Shown here piece after piece: positions 12,106 through 24,900 of a stretch of DNA of 45,310 bases. The stretch's first letter is position 1; each line of letters starts with the position of its first letter. The position numbers and the translations under genes are program-made. Origin of the DNA: Hemicentrotus pulcherrimus (taxonomy: Eukaryota > Echinodermata > Echinoidea > Camarodonta > Strongylocentrotidae); the NCBI GenBank assembly GCA_003118195.1, contig BEXV01000080.1, positions 170,161-215,470 on the forward strand. Reading direction: 5' to 3'. The notes under the pieces are model-generated. The model saw only the letters and a list, made by a program, of their open reading frames with translations. It ran no database searches and was not told where the DNA came from.

Positions 12106-14100
12106 ATGCGTCGAAAGAGTGTCATCAATGGATCGCTTATCAACATCATCTATCCCGTCTTTATTTTATTACTTGCTGTACTTTTACTTTTCTCCCCTGT
12201 CATTCCTGGAACAACGGCTCCGTTTCGTTGTCCTGATGGTTGTGATTGTGATCACATAAACGACAAAGTAGATTGCACCGGGACAGGAATTTCATCCTTG
12301 AATATAAATTTGTCCATTAATACTCGTGTTCTGTTGTGTGACAACAATGACTTTAGAGCTATATCAACAGAGAATATCAATCTCACCCATTTGCGGAAAC
12401 TTCGAAAACTTTCTTTTGCTAATAATGCGATTACCGTTGTCCGAAGTGGATCTTTTCAAGGTCTAGAAAAGATTTTCTTCATTGACCTCAGCAGAAACAG
12501 TCTACGAAGTATTCCTAGTGACATACGACTTTTGAGATCGTTGAACACCCTTGATCTTGATGGGAATGATATACAGTGGATATACCGGGATGATTTCCAT
12601 CCTGAATCTAAACTGGAAGACCTCTCCTTGGCCCATAATAATTTACAAACCCTTGAATCTGATACCTTTATGAATACTCAGTCTCTACTCTATCTTAACC
12701 TGCAAAATAACTCGATCAGCAATATAAGTAGCCGAGCGTTCATCGTTAATGAGTTTCTTTTAGAGATGGACCTGTCTTGGAACCGACTAGGTTTCAACGA
12801 TCCTCTTTTGCACGTCAGTGATTGGTTCCAATTACCAGCACTGAACTTAAACAAAATAAATCTCAGTCATAATACGATACAGGGATTCCTGAAGGGTGCC
12901 TTTGACATGCTCACAGAGTTGCGGACGCTTGAGATCCAATTCAACACGATCTCACATCTAAATCACGATGTCTTTCAGAAACTACATTCTCTAGAGGTTC
13001 TACTGTCTAGTGACAATCAAATTGAAAGTCTGCCATTGCAACTATTTAAGAGATCACCTAATGTACACACTATAGACTTAAGCAACAATCTTATATCGGA
13101 TGTTCCACCAGGAATATTTTCGACGAACGATGCTCCAGATACTATCAATTTTTCAAGTAATAGACTAGAGAATATTGATTGGGTCGTGCACACTTTCAAT
13201 AGTTTACGTGAGTTGTACCTCGGCGACAATTCCCTCAGCTCTCTTCCAGATATAACGTTCAAATTTTGTGTGAATGTGGAGATCCTCGAATTGCAAAACA
13301 ACGCTTTAACAGAATTTCCGAAGTTGATGAATATGACGAATTTAAAAACTATAGATTTGACGAACAACCAGATTTCCACAATGCCAAAAGACACGCGTTT
13401 CGACCAATATCCACATCTGACGTATATTTCACTAGCATCAAATAGACTAGTTACATTAGATGAAGATGTCTTCTCTTCACTTCCGCCTGTGGAGACATTC
13501 GATGTGGCTGAAAACCCGTTCAAATGCGATTGCCATCTTCTTTGGCTGGATGACATATACGGCGCGTTATGGAACGGGGAGGAAGTCCCACCAAACCTCG
13601 AATCTTGGCTTCCTGCGACGTTTGAGAGCATGATATGTGATCAACCAAAAGGGTTTCGAGGTCAGGAAGTTTCCAGGTTGGCTGAAAACAGGAATAACTT
13701 TGGGTGCTCTTCGTTCGCCAGCCGAAGAGGGGTGATCGGTCTCGTTCTAGGGTGGCTGGTGCTCCTCTTAACAATCGTCGGCGTGTATTGGAGATGGAAA
13801 ATTAAAAAGGCACGGAGACACATGCGAGCATGGAAGACGAAACGGAGGAAGAAAAAGTTAAAGGACAAACTAAAACAACGCGCCAAATCGGATGAGGATC
13901 ATGTAGACGGGCATAGGTTAAATGGGAGAGTCAAGATGTATTCTCCTAGTCAGCATGAATACATTAGTCAATTCGATCGTGACTCTTATAATTCCGTAGC
14001 AAAGACTGGGGAAAGAACCTACAGTCCTGCATGTGTGTGTTTGTTACAGAACGATGACTCGATGCAAAGCTGTGATCTCCTATCCGAGACCACGGTCTAA
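12106..14100 (+). CDS. Leucine-rich repeat transmembrane protein, PDZ-ligand tail
   Basis: This single uninterrupted exon encodes a probable cell-surface recognition or adhesion protein. I chose the Met at 12106 because it gives a classical N-terminus: basic MRRK, a hydrophobic core (residues about 14-30) and likely cleavage after about residue 38. The frame is open upstream to an ATG at 11989, which would add 39 residues and bury the signal. From 12106 it is 664 residues. It has an LRRNT cap (Cys42, 46, 48, 57), about sixteen LxxLxLxxN repeats (about 69-472), an LRRCT cap (Cys474, 476, 511, 534) and a membrane segment at about 543-561. A tail of about 100 residues follows, opening with Lys/Arg-rich sequence. 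It ends in ETTV, a class I PDZ ligand. No TIR domain follows, so it is not a complete Toll-like receptor. The layout resembles LRR adhesion proteins such as the LRRC4 or LRRTM types, but I cannot name an orthologue. Confidence 0.9.
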   Translation: MRRKSVINGSLINIIYPVFILLLAVLLLFSPVIPGTTAPFRCPDGCDCDHINDKVDCTGTGISSLNINLSINTRVLLCDNNDFRAISTENINLTHLRKLRKLSFANNAITVVRSGSFQGLEKIFFIDLSRNSLRSIPSDIRLLRSLNTLDLDGNDIQWIYRDDFHPESKLEDLSLAHNNLQTLESDTFMNTQSLLYLNLQNNSISNISSRAFIVNEFLLEMDLSWNRLGFNDPLLHVSDWFQLPALNLNKINLSHNTIQGFLKGAFDMLTELRTLEIQFNTISHLNHDVFQKLHSLEVLLSSDNQIESLPLQLFKRSPNVHTIDLSNNLISDVPPGIFSTNDAPDTINFSSNRLENIDWVVHTFNSLRELYLGDNSLSSLPDITFKFCVNVEILELQNNALTEFPKLMNMTNLKTIDLTNNQISTMPKDTRFDQYPHLTYISLASNRLVTLDEDVFSSLPPVETFDVAENPFKCDCHLLWLDDIYGALWNGEEVPPNLESWLPATFESMICDQPKGFRGQEVSRLAENRNNFGCSSFASRRGVIGLVLGWLVLLLTIVGVYWRWKIKKARRHMRAWKTKRRKKKLKDKLKQRAKSDEDHVDGHRLNGRVKMYSPSQHEYISQFDRDSYNSVAKTGERTYSPACVCLLQNDDSMQSCDLLSETTV

Positions 14101-14640
14101 AAGCAGAATCGACTAAATATTTTAAATGAAATCCAAGTGCAATTATATAAATCAGTATATCGTTGTGAAATCATTATGCACATTTTATACAGCTTAAATT
14201 TCCAGAGATACCTTATATATATTGTATTTCTTATATAAAACAAGGGTGAAGTTAGATGAACATTGAAAGGTTAGGATATACATGGTAGTGTGTATGAATT
14301 TATACATTTGCGGTTCACCATGTGGGTGAAGTTTTTACCAATTCTGTTTATCTTAATGTAATCATCGCGCATATAAAATCTCCTTTCGTATACATTGAGA
14401 GTTGTATTCTTAGTATACCTTAATGTTTTCTGAAATGAAATGAAGTAGAGTCGTGTGTAACATCACAGGTGGGATCTTGAGAGAGTCAAGAATGTTTTGG
14501 AGATGAAAGGTATTCAAATAATTGAAATGACACTTTTTTGTTTTACCCTGTACGAAACACACTTTAAAGACGATATACCACAGTAGCGTCGTCTTTTTTT
14601 AGAAACTGAAATTAAACCTAACACTTAATATGCATAATTA

Positions 14641-14646
14641 AATAAA
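14641..14646 (+). terminator. Candidate poly(A) signal of the LRR gene
   Basis: AATAAA lies about 540 bases after the LRR stop codon, in AT-rich sequence. It is a candidate only, since chance hexamers are common in this composition. Confidence 0.3.
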
Positions 14647-16014
14647 TGATCTTAAGGTTTACAAAATAATTTCAACAAAGAACTTGTAGAAATCGTGAAC
14701 TGTTTTGTAATTCACAAAAACTTCATGAATCCTGATATAAATGGGGACTCTTGAAATTAAAAAAAAAAAATCTTTTGGTCGGTAGAGTATATTTAATTTT
14801 TGCGATCAATTTTTTTTTTGAAAGGAAAAATGGTTTATATGGCATGATGCTTCTTACTTTTGTTTTACTTCTATCTGACTTATAATTCACACATTATAAA
14901 TTCATAAGGTAAATATAACGTCATGGCAAAATTTGTTGAAATCGATAAGGTAAATGACGTTTTAACCCTTATGTCCGGGATGTCCTTCATATTTTTGGTG
15001 ATGGAAGATTCTTTGGAATTAAAAAATATCATTCTTTTAAAATAACCACATGAAATATATTGGTATATGAATGATAATACATGAATGTTGCATTGTTGGT
15101 TATTATAACTTAACTGACGAAAAAATAAACTGACAGGTATGCCGACGTATCGTAACCAAATAACATCATCCTTCTTCGATTGATAACTTCCAAATGTATA
15201 TGCAGCTTATCACGAAGATCTGAATGATTAGAATTCATTCAAATGTAAACAATTTTGTCCAGTTATAGGAAAATTAGTTATGCCTTTATCACTGAATACG
15301 AAGTTACAAATCAGGACTTTGAAGACTATGCTACTTTTCTAAATTTGGTTTCTATCTATGCTTCATAATGCATGAAATCATTGCTTGATAAGCTTACATT
15401 GTGGCATCTTAAAGGTGATTGGGTGGAGAATAAAACTAGCCATATACGTGACTGACCAGCACAATCAGCTGACCATTGGCAAAAATATACTTAGATTTCC
15501 TCATGAAGTCATTGATATTACTTCTTGATTGATTACTATTTTCAAAGGGGAATGTGTAAGATATTGCTTTTGTTTGTCGGAGTAAAGGTTTCCCCCACCA
15601 ACTGGTCCTTCGCAGATTAAGAAGGTTACTACATGCATTTGCACTCACCAAACTGTTATAAAGTAATTTGAGAATAGAGGAAGGAATCTCCTTGAATAAA
15701 AAGTAATATCAGTGATGACAAAGCTTTCCTTTTAAAAAAAGGTTTCTGAGCGCATTTAGAAACAACTGAGAGTATCAAACTTTTTTTTGTCAACAAAACT
15801 ATGCAAAAACACTTACATTTAAACGTATAATACTATGGCTGTTCGTTCTCCCTTCGTATATGCTTTTGTATGCTATGACATGTATTCCTTGTATGAAATA
15901 TTTTTCAATTATATCCTGTTCAAAATATCGAATATTACTTTTTTTTAATTAATGTGTATTTTGGTATATTCAATTTCGTATGTTTGTATGTCTGTGTTTG
16001 ATTTCCATAACTGT

Positions 16015-16126
16015 AAGTCATTTTAGATTTCATTCCGTAATGTAGCTCAAGAATTCATGTTTCTAAATTTCAATTTTGTCAAACTTGATCAAAATGGTTC
16101 ATTACGGATAGAATCTAAAATGACTT
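16015..16126. repeat. Short inverted repeat
   Basis: AAGTCATTTTAGATTTCATT... at 16015-16042 pairs with ...GAATCTAAAATGACTT at 16100-16126, with a loop of about 57 bases. The arms are about 27 bases with a small mismatch. It may be a small MITE or a hairpin; target duplications are not clear. Confidence 0.6.
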
Positions 16127-17283
16127 CCAGATTTATGTTATATGCTCTCAAAGCCCGTTTACAGTATATAGGGTTCTTATAGATATCCACATTTATCACC
16201 GAATCAACTCTAAACATTAATTTGTAGACATTTATTAACAATAGTTTCTCCAAATGGGCAGGCGTTTTTTTTATTGTTTCTTATCGATTTGAACGACCAA
16301 CACATTATGATAATTGCTGATGCCATAATTGATTTGATTGATTTTATTTATTAATCCCCAAAAACATTTCTTATTCAGCTCAATGTTTCATCAACAAATT
16401 CTAAAAGATTTTCGTCTTAATCAGAATGATAAGTAAAGGGCATTTGATAAGGGATAAACATGTAGTTTTCCTTATCACTATTTATCAATTACAATTCTTT
16501 TACTTTAATTGAAAGTACAAATGATTTTATCAGTATACACCAATATAATTTATGTTGTAAAATCAAAAGCAATCCCGTGTTACACCCCATGGTAAACTGT
16601 CAACTTAATTTATTGTTATACGATGATAGCCACTCCTTTTGCATATCAAGTCAATCATACTCTATTGCATAAAAGATGCAACGAATTGCTGTTCTACCCT
16701 CCAGCGTTGAAAGAAATTTCGATGAAACACCAATTTGATATATGGGCCTTGGGAGACTGACTGAGAATACCAAACACGTCTAATCGTCCCCTATCGTAGG
16801 CCTTCCAATTTGGTTGGTTTTAATTTGAAGTTTGACGGGATGAATTCAGATCGATCATTACAACGCATGGGACAAGTTCGATGATTTTGTTGTTTTGTCC
16901 ATCGATAATATTTTTTATTACCAAGCACTATCAGTTATGTTATGCCGCGTCCTGTAAAAAATACGCGTATATTTAGTCAATGAAAAGCGTCGTTAGAATT
17001 GACTAGGCCTACTTATAAGATAAGCTTACTGGATGGAAAGAACATGCCCTGTTGTTTTTGTTTTTATTCCCGTATAATCAAATCAGATACAACACATACG
17101 AAGTAATAATACATAGAAAAGGAAAAAATACGGCTGGTAGCCCATTTCAGCTGCAGCTATATTATTGCTGCTGGTCTTCCCTGGGGTCAATTACAAAATA
17201 TAAACAATAATACAATGTACAAAATATTAACAATATAAGAAATAAACAATATAAGAAATGAACAGAACATGGTGTCACCTATA

Positions 17284-18004
17284 CAGTGCGTATAAAAAGT
17301 ATACCAAGCTTTGGTAGATTCGTATTAAAAACAGATTATCTGTGTGACCTTTAAATATATTTCATTTTATAAGATAACTAATATTATGTCCAATGCTACC
17401 TTATTTATAACTCTGCTACCACGGATTACTGAGAAGCAATCGTTTTCAATAACTATTGTCAAAATCTTCTTCTACCAAGTTTGGCTGAAGCAATGAATTT
17501 GGGTCAAAAGCCCACACTCATTGTTATTTCGGTCCGAAAACAATTGCTGACTAACTTCCATCGATTTTTAAAATTTTCATAGACATAGTAAAATTGTCAA
17601 CTCAGACTCTAGAAAAGCTTATTTGCAAGCAAAATGTATGATATTTTCTTTGTTATGATGACACATTCCTTGTCAATGAGTCATTAAAAATGAGTAAACT
17701 TTACATGGGGTGCTTTTTCATGAAAGTCTACTGTCAATATCTGTGGTAGTTATCAAATTGCATTACTTCTTCCGTTGACTAAATCTTTTAGGTTTTATAG
17801 TAAATATCTGAACTGAAGCATAAAGCAGACTCTAAATTTTAAAAGGGTTACCCAAAAAAAAAAAAAAACATGCATGCGACCATATTCGGTGCATCAGCAC
17901 AAACTTGGTACAAGGAGATTCGCATGGGACTTTGATCACAATAAATGGAACATTTTAATCATAAGTATACCAAAGTTAGGTATACTTTCTTTTTATACGC
18001 ACTG
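17284..18004. mobile_element. Non-autonomous TIR transposon, 721 bp
   Basis: The left end CAGTGCGTATAAAAAGTATA (then CCAAGCTTTGGTA) is matched in inverted orientation at 17968-18004, which ends TTTTTATACGCACTG. A TA precedes the left end; on the right the nearest TA is two bases further out. The CAGTGCG-type terminus and adjacent TA resemble Tc1/mariner-class elements. No transposase frame is present, so it would move only in trans. Confidence 0.65.
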
Positions 18005-18965
18005 CATATTTATCTTACAAACTGTGGCCAGTATTACGCCAAATTGGATGAATTTCTTCCAATTACTGATCACTTTTTGGCAAATATATATTTTGCACAA
18101 GGTAATATTAATTTGGGCGTGAAAGTGCCAAATTTCGGTTTGCCCAATATTTCTTAGAGAGAGTGCAACCCTTGCCAATAACTACTCGATGACATAAAAT
18201 TATTGACATATTATCTTGATTATGATAACCCATTTTTTAAGTATGGAAAACATAAACAACATAACGAATTGCATGACCTTTCAATTTAAACCATACTCAT
18301 TTCAACGGCAATGCGGTAACTTCTTCTTTTATTATTTTAAATATATTAGTTTGAATTCAATTATACCCTTTATGTTATCTATTGGTTAGTTCTTCATCTG
18401 TATACAATTGTATAAGACACTGAAATCGTAATAAAGTGAAATTATCATGTTTATTTCTACAATAATACGACGTCGTGCGATCTTTCAATCATTCTATGTC
18501 TATACGTGTGTCTATGATTCTTCATCCAATGAATGATAATGTCAAACATTGGAGCTACATATATTTTATCTCGATAAACGAAACCTGCCTAATGCACTCC
18601 CATGTATTCTCTAACCTGAGCACGATTCAACAGTACATAATTATATAATGCCACATTCCCTCGCGAAAAAGGAAACTTAATGTGATCTTATTTCCTGACT
18701 GAAAGTGAACCCCTAAAATCATGAATCTCCTTATTTTGACAGGATGCAATGGAAAAAAAAAAACTCTACAGGTTAAAGAGAAGATTGAGTTCTGGGGAGA
18801 GGTGAACAATAACTTGTGAGCATTTTCATTGTTATTATGCATGTGTGGGAGAAAATTAAAGAAAATATGTTCCCTGAAAGAATGGCTCTTCAAATGCCTT
18901 CATATTCTAAATATGACACGTAAGAGCTTAAACTTGAAGATCACATTTCCTTGTCATATTTTTGT

Positions 18966-19158
18966 GTAGTCCCATATACATATTTCTGTGTAAAGCCTTT
19001 GTTACTTTTACCAAGACTAGCCCAAATTTCTTATCATTTTAATGATTCCAGAACCTTGGAGTACACACCAATATTTGTATGCTACATGATCAACTTTTTT
19101 TCAGATCGATTCCACACCGTTTCTTTCACAATGCAATCGCATGACCATAACTCAACTT
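18966..19158 (-). mobile_element. Core fragment of the TTAA-type MITE, minus orientation
   Basis: Read on the minus strand, it matches the middle of the elements at 22.6 and 24.5 kb: GTCATGCGATTGCATTGTGA, the GATCAA core, ATTAAAATGATAAGAAAT and CACAGAAATATGTATATGGG. Both terminal repeats are missing, so it is a decayed internal fragment. It accounts for much of the longest open frame here, which I do not call as a gene. Confidence 0.7.
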
Positions 19159-20084
19159 TTTTTTTTAAACGAACAAAAATTGTTTCGCGCCCCTTGGCTT
19201 TCCTTGATAATATCATGTTTCAACCGTCTGCTGAGAGCAAGAAGATTGCTAACCCATTGTACACAGAGATCTGGCTATTAAGAGCTTACTTTGAAGACAG
19301 TAGTCATCCATCTGTTCCCAAATTCTTTTCCACATTTACAAATAACTTTCCTATTTCTTGAATTCCAAATTCTTCTTATTGTGTGTCAACATTATGATCT
19401 TCTACGAACAATTAATTCGTCATTCTACGGTACATTACATGCATAATTCATACATTCATCAATGAGATTCATGAGATTTCAGATACTTACTAAATATAAG
19501 GTGTGAAAGGTTCGGTGAGTGAGTGGGTGTGGGCCGTGAGCGTGTCTTAGTGGATGGGTGTGCATGGGTATGTGTGTGGGTGTGTTTTCGCCATACGTTA
19601 TATAAGTGCGCAGTCAAAGTCATGAATCCCGGCCATCAGACATACAGAATTCTACAAACAGGCTTAATCAGACTCATGATGTAAGTTTCTAAGTGGTTCT
19701 TTGAATTGACCCCCACTAATCAAGGAAATTATAGAAGAGCTTTTTGGAGGAGGTCGTAATTGTTCTTGTACTGGCCACCAGTTAAGTGCAGTGAGGTTGG
19801 TCATGATTCATCCCACGTGGGCATTCAGATGGGGGAGAAACCAAAGCCTTATCTGAAATCTCAATAGCACTCCCTCAAAATTCCAGTGGTGAATTACTTA
19901 ACTCGAAGATACTTATCATAAAATCCACTATTACCTATCAGTGTTGTAAATAAAAATTACTTCTGATAACAATATCCAACTGTAAAGCTTGTCATGTTTT
20001 CCTCGATACAAACGAAACACCCTCTTTGAATGCATAAAAAGGCGAATCAATTGTGGACAACATAAACACTGGTTGTAAGTCTTA

Positions 20085-20241
20085 GGATTTCCCGGCCAAA
20101 TTCACGAGTTTGTCATTCGAATTCATTTACTTTGCATTTAAGTTAGCGCAGATCAGCTTTGCCATGCCAATTATCATTCATTTTACAAAATTTAAAATTA
20201 AATTAAGAATTTAGAAAAAAGAATAAAAAAAAAAAAAAATA

Positions 20242-20272
<31 letters not shown>

Positions 20273-21194
20273 TAAAAAAAAAATAAAAAAGAAAAAATTA
20301 TAAAAATAAAAATAAAAACAAAAAATAAAAATAAAAATAAAATTAAAAAAAATAAGAAAAATAAGGGGAAGAAATGCAAAACACGTTTACAGCATTAAAA
20401 AATGCAATTAAATACATGATTTGCTATTGGGGACTTTTATGTTAATCAATTTATTAATTTTGAGGACAAAGCATATGTTTGTAGTCAGACATTAAGTAAA
20501 GAAGGGGCGAAATCAAGGGATATGGCATCTCTGAACGGACATGTTCATATACCCCGGAAAAGTGGGGACACGAAAACACCTACCCCAGTCACAATATTGT
20601 ACCCTTCCTCCATAATAAAATTGTGATAAATTCATGATGAAATACAAGACAAACAACTTCCTTGCTTGAAAATTTACACAAATATTGAGACCATCAAGGC
20701 CGTAGATGTACAGTAAGTTTTTTTTGTTAACAATCAAACTAAAGGCTGATGAATATCTGATAAATCTAAAGGTATATAAAGAGTATAAATGCAAGAAAAT
20801 AAAATAGGATGAAATACACATGAAAAAACGATCTTGATAGAAAAAGAATGAGCTATAAAAAGTGTTTAAAAAACGAAAAATGTATATTGACCATAAATTT
20901 TAGTGCACAAAGAGCTAATTTGAATGCTACAAATGAATTAGAATGCTAAAAGTACACCGTCGCGATGTCAGAAAACCGTGTTGCGCTAAATCGAATGACC
21001 AAATAGCGAAAGAAGCAATTTGTTCATTAATAAGAATAAAACATACGTATAGATTCTAACGAAAACTTCATAGATTTGAAAACTAGAAAAGGGAATATAA
21101 ACCTGAGATATACCTGACTGCACTAAAACCGTCGAATTTGAACGCAAGACAAATTAATTTGAATGACAAACTCGCGAATTTGGCCGGGAAATCC
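20085..21194. mobile_element. TIR element of about 1.1 kb with TA duplication
   Basis: The left end GGATTTCCCGGCCAAATTC is repeated in inverted form at the right end (GAATTTGGCCGGGAAATCC). The match extends about 40 bases, to GAGTTTGTCATTC. The element is bordered by TA on both sides (20083-20084 and 21195-21196), as expected for a TA target duplication. The interior is AT-rich, includes the A-rich tract near 20.2-20.4 kb, and has no recognisable transposase. It is probably a non-autonomous DNA transposon. Confidence 0.75.
20206..20366. repeat. A-rich low-complexity tract
   Basis: About 160 bases made almost wholly of A with scattered T and G (AAAAATAAAAATA units). It lies inside the 1.1-kb TIR element. 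Confidence 0.9.
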
Positions 21195-21926
21195 TATAGA
21201 ATTGAGAAGTAGATGAATTGCTTAACAAACTCACTTCGGGTTCAGGAAACTTCCTAGTTCGTTCAACTATCGTTAATGTCTGCGAGCATAGCAATAAGCC
21301 TATCATGTATGTTTGGCGACCAAACTATATTGATTGTATATCTGTATATATCGGAAGTACCTTGCGAAGACAGCCACCTGTTTTGGCATTCTTATCTCTT
21401 CGTATTTATCTTCAAGGCAGACAAGAAAATTCATGGATTGCTCACGTATTCACCTCTCCACTCTCATCCAATACAACATCCAGCGTTAAGATGAAGAATA
21501 TGGAGATACATCTCCTCTATTTCACGACGTCTGGTACATAATGCTTTTACACCTGTTTCTCCATCTCAGAGGAAAATCTTTAGCATAGCCAAGAAGTTGA
21601 TTTCGATTTAAGTATCATATAACAACTTTAAAACCAACAATGCGATCTTATGGATATCATAATCATGATAATGCAGTTAATGATTACACATCTTTAGTTT
21701 ATTTATCATGTTTATGTCTCAAAACAACACTATCAGAACATATTCAGTCACGCAACCTTTACGTATGATAAAGACGTTTTGGGTGGGAAAAGTTAAAGGG
21801 GGTCCTTCAACCAGCCTCAAGCTCCACTCCTTCTATCGCCTTGTCACCATTCGCATAAAGAATTAATTTTGTTTAACGGAGCTGTTTCTCAAATTTGCTT
21901 CGGAAGTGGAGGAACATTCGTTCTAG

Positions 21927-24900
21927 ATGGATGCCAGCTACTTATTTCTGTTGCTCATACTTGCAGGGGTCGTCGACGCCACGGGTTAGTACCTACAAGA
22001 TCATTATCCAATCGTTTATCTTTTGTCCGACTTTGCTATACGGGATAAAGAAGATGTTTGCAGTGAACTCTTCTAAAATGTTCGAAATACAAACCGCTCT
22101 GATTACGTATTTCTCCAAAGATGCAATAGACTTCGTTTACCAATCAAGCAGAAGTATAAGGCTTGTCATATATCAAGGAAAAAATCAAATCTGATAAGAA
22201 TAACATTGGGTAACGTCTTATTGGACATCCTTAAAGTCACCTTGTCGATTCAATTCAATTTAATTGAGTACTTTAATCCAGTCTGCATTTTATAATGTCT
22301 ATTTGAATGAACTCAGTTTACCATCATTGGAATGGGTCCTCACATAACCGTATAAAGAATAATGTGAGTTACTTCAAATCAAATTATTGTCCAAATTTCA
22401 ACCCATTGTTAACTTATTCATTTACAAAAAACAAAAACAAAAACAAAAACTTATTAATTTACTTTTACTGATCATAATGGACTGTTGTCACGTTCGCTTT
22501 ATGAAGCGGTTAACCGCGGGGGTTTAATTTCATTTTTGTTTCAAATGGCTGAGGTGTAATACGCTTCACTTTTATGTATCTTAAAGATAAAGGCCAGTTA
22601 TGGTCATGCGATCGCATTGTTAAAGAAACGTTGTGGAATCGATCAAAAAAGGTTGATCATCTAGCATATAAGTATTGGTGTGTACTGCAAAGTTCTAGTA
22701 TCATTAAAATGATAAGAAAGTTGACCCAGTCTTGGTAAAGTTACAAGCACTGTACACAGAAAGATGTATATGGGACTATGCACACGTGCGTTGTATCTAT
22801 CAGGTCCAAATAGATATAATAATTTACCAAATATATCAATTAGTAGGCGGTTTCTCGGCAAAATTTGTATGGTCACGTATTAGTCAAAGCATATTCTTTC
22901 ACATGATTGGTAATTGGTAATTGGTAAGAGCTTCCATTTCATTTTTTGAGAGGGGGGCGTTTCAAAAACTGGTCTTTACNCCATTGTTATTAGTCTTTGG
23001 TATGACTCGGCCAGGGATCGAACCCACGACCTCCCGTTCATGAGGCGGACGCTCTAACCATTGAGCTACCATGCCCGGTTTTGAGCCACCATGCCCGGTT
23101 GGAAATCCTTAAAGTCACCTTGTCGAGTTGACCCAGTCTTGGTAAAGTTACAAGCACTGTACACAGAAAGATGTATATGGGACTATGCACGCGTGCGTTA
23201 TATCTATCAGGTCCAACTTTTATAATAAGTTACCAAATATATCAATTAGTAGGCGGTTTCTCGGCAAAATTTGTATGGTCACGTATTAGTCAAAGCATAT
23301 TCTTTCACATGATTGGTAATAAGAGCTTCCATTTCATTTTTTGAGAGGGGGGCGTTTCAAAAACTGGTCTTTACCTTTAAAGTATAGAGCACAGCGGATA
23401 CACATGGGAACTTTGTTGTCATACATTTACATGTTATAGCAAATTAAAACAGACACAAATAAAAATAATAAAAATAAACGTCAACGTTTACCGTTTCATA
23501 TCTGATCGCGTCTTTAATCAACCTATACGTGATGAACATGAACAGTCTGTGAATTGAAGGAACGCCATGCATTTACCCCCCCCCCAACATTAACGTATAT
23601 TCAACGAAATCGTTTAACCCAATCAGGCCTAATTACCTATTATATATATGGGTCTATAACAGGGAGAAGGGGATGTTTACGCCAAAGTCACTTTATGCAG
23701 GATCTCCACTGCTTGATAATATAATGTATACATGAGTTCATTATTGTATCTATTTCCCCCTCCAAAACAGTAACATTCGTCTGTATACTATTCCTTTGTT
23801 CAATCACATACCCACTACGACATGATGCAATGTTGAACAGCCACAACATATACATGCCTGGTGCTTGCACGGTTATGACGTTCTGACATTACTAATTAAT
23901 CAACGACACTCCATTTTAAAGGCCCCTCTGTTGATAACAGGGATTTCTTTTATGAGAAATACAAACATAATCATGATACTATAGCATATACCCGTGGCTG
24001 AATAGCCTAATCAATATGCAATGAAAATTATACCAACCACTATAGCATGAAAATAACCATATGCTAAGTGTGTCGGTGCTGAATAGTTATTTTTCGCTGA
24101 CATGTCTGTTTTTCCAAACTATCTGTCAATAATCGCACTTTTCAAGGTTCAACTTGCGCTAGTGTGACGTCATTTTAACACTTTGTTGATGACGTATGAG
24201 CATGACTGAGGCGAGACGGGACCGATTTATATTCGTCATCACGTATAATAAGTAATAGTTCATTCATTATATAGAAAATAAATATAAATTGGTATGATCG
24301 TTCTTTCTTTCGTATGTTATAATTATGACTGATAACAACAGAACTTTTAAATAAACATCAAACATAATGCCGAATTTTGCATGGGTGACACTGTTTGAAA
24401 TTCAAACTGATATAGTTGTCTATCTTTATCAATATCATTTTTAATATTATATCAATGAAATAATTAAAGGTAAAGACCAGTTATAGTCATGCGATTGCAT
24501 TGTAAAAGAAACGTTGTGGAATCGATCAGAAAAGGTTGATCATCTAGCATCTGCAAGGTTCTGGAATCATCAAAATGATAAGAAATTTGGCCCATTCTTC
24601 GTAAAGTTACAAGCACTATACACAGAAAGATGTATATGGGACTACCCTATATCTCTCACACGACCACGAGAGAAACAAATTTACCAAATATATGAATTAG
24701 TAGGCGGTTTCCCAGCAATTGTTTTATCATCATGTTTTAGTCATAACATATTCTTTCACATGATTCCATTTCATTTTTTGAAATTGGGGCGTTTCCAATA
24801 CTGGTCTTTACCTTTAAGCACCTGGGTGGATAGAAGCTTTGTAGATGAAATGCCTTGCTTAAAGACGTAAGTGCCATACAGGGGATCGAACCCGTCACCT

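Larger units (their letters stand above)
14647..21926. other. Intergenic region, no supported gene
   Basis: Between the LRR gene and the first glucosylceramidase gene I see no coding exon. The sequence is AT-rich and holds the inverted repeat near 16.0 kb, the TIR elements at 17.3-18.0 and 20.1-21.2 kb, and a minus-strand fragment of the TTAA-type MITE near 19.0 kb. The proximal promoter of glucosylceramidase gene 1 should lie at its right end, but I find no clear core motif. Confidence 0.55.

Noticed and set aside
18951..19361. A 136-codon open frame
   Set aside because: About half overlaps the antisense core of the TTAA-type MITE; the rest has no recognisable feature.
23004..23078. A tRNA gene with a CAT anticodon, minus strand
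   Set aside because: The acceptor stem does not pair and the T stem has mismatches; a tRNA-derived SINE head fits better.
24514..24870. A 118-codon open frame
   Set aside because: It lies over the complete MITE and SINE and matches the noncoding family sequence found elsewhere in the window.
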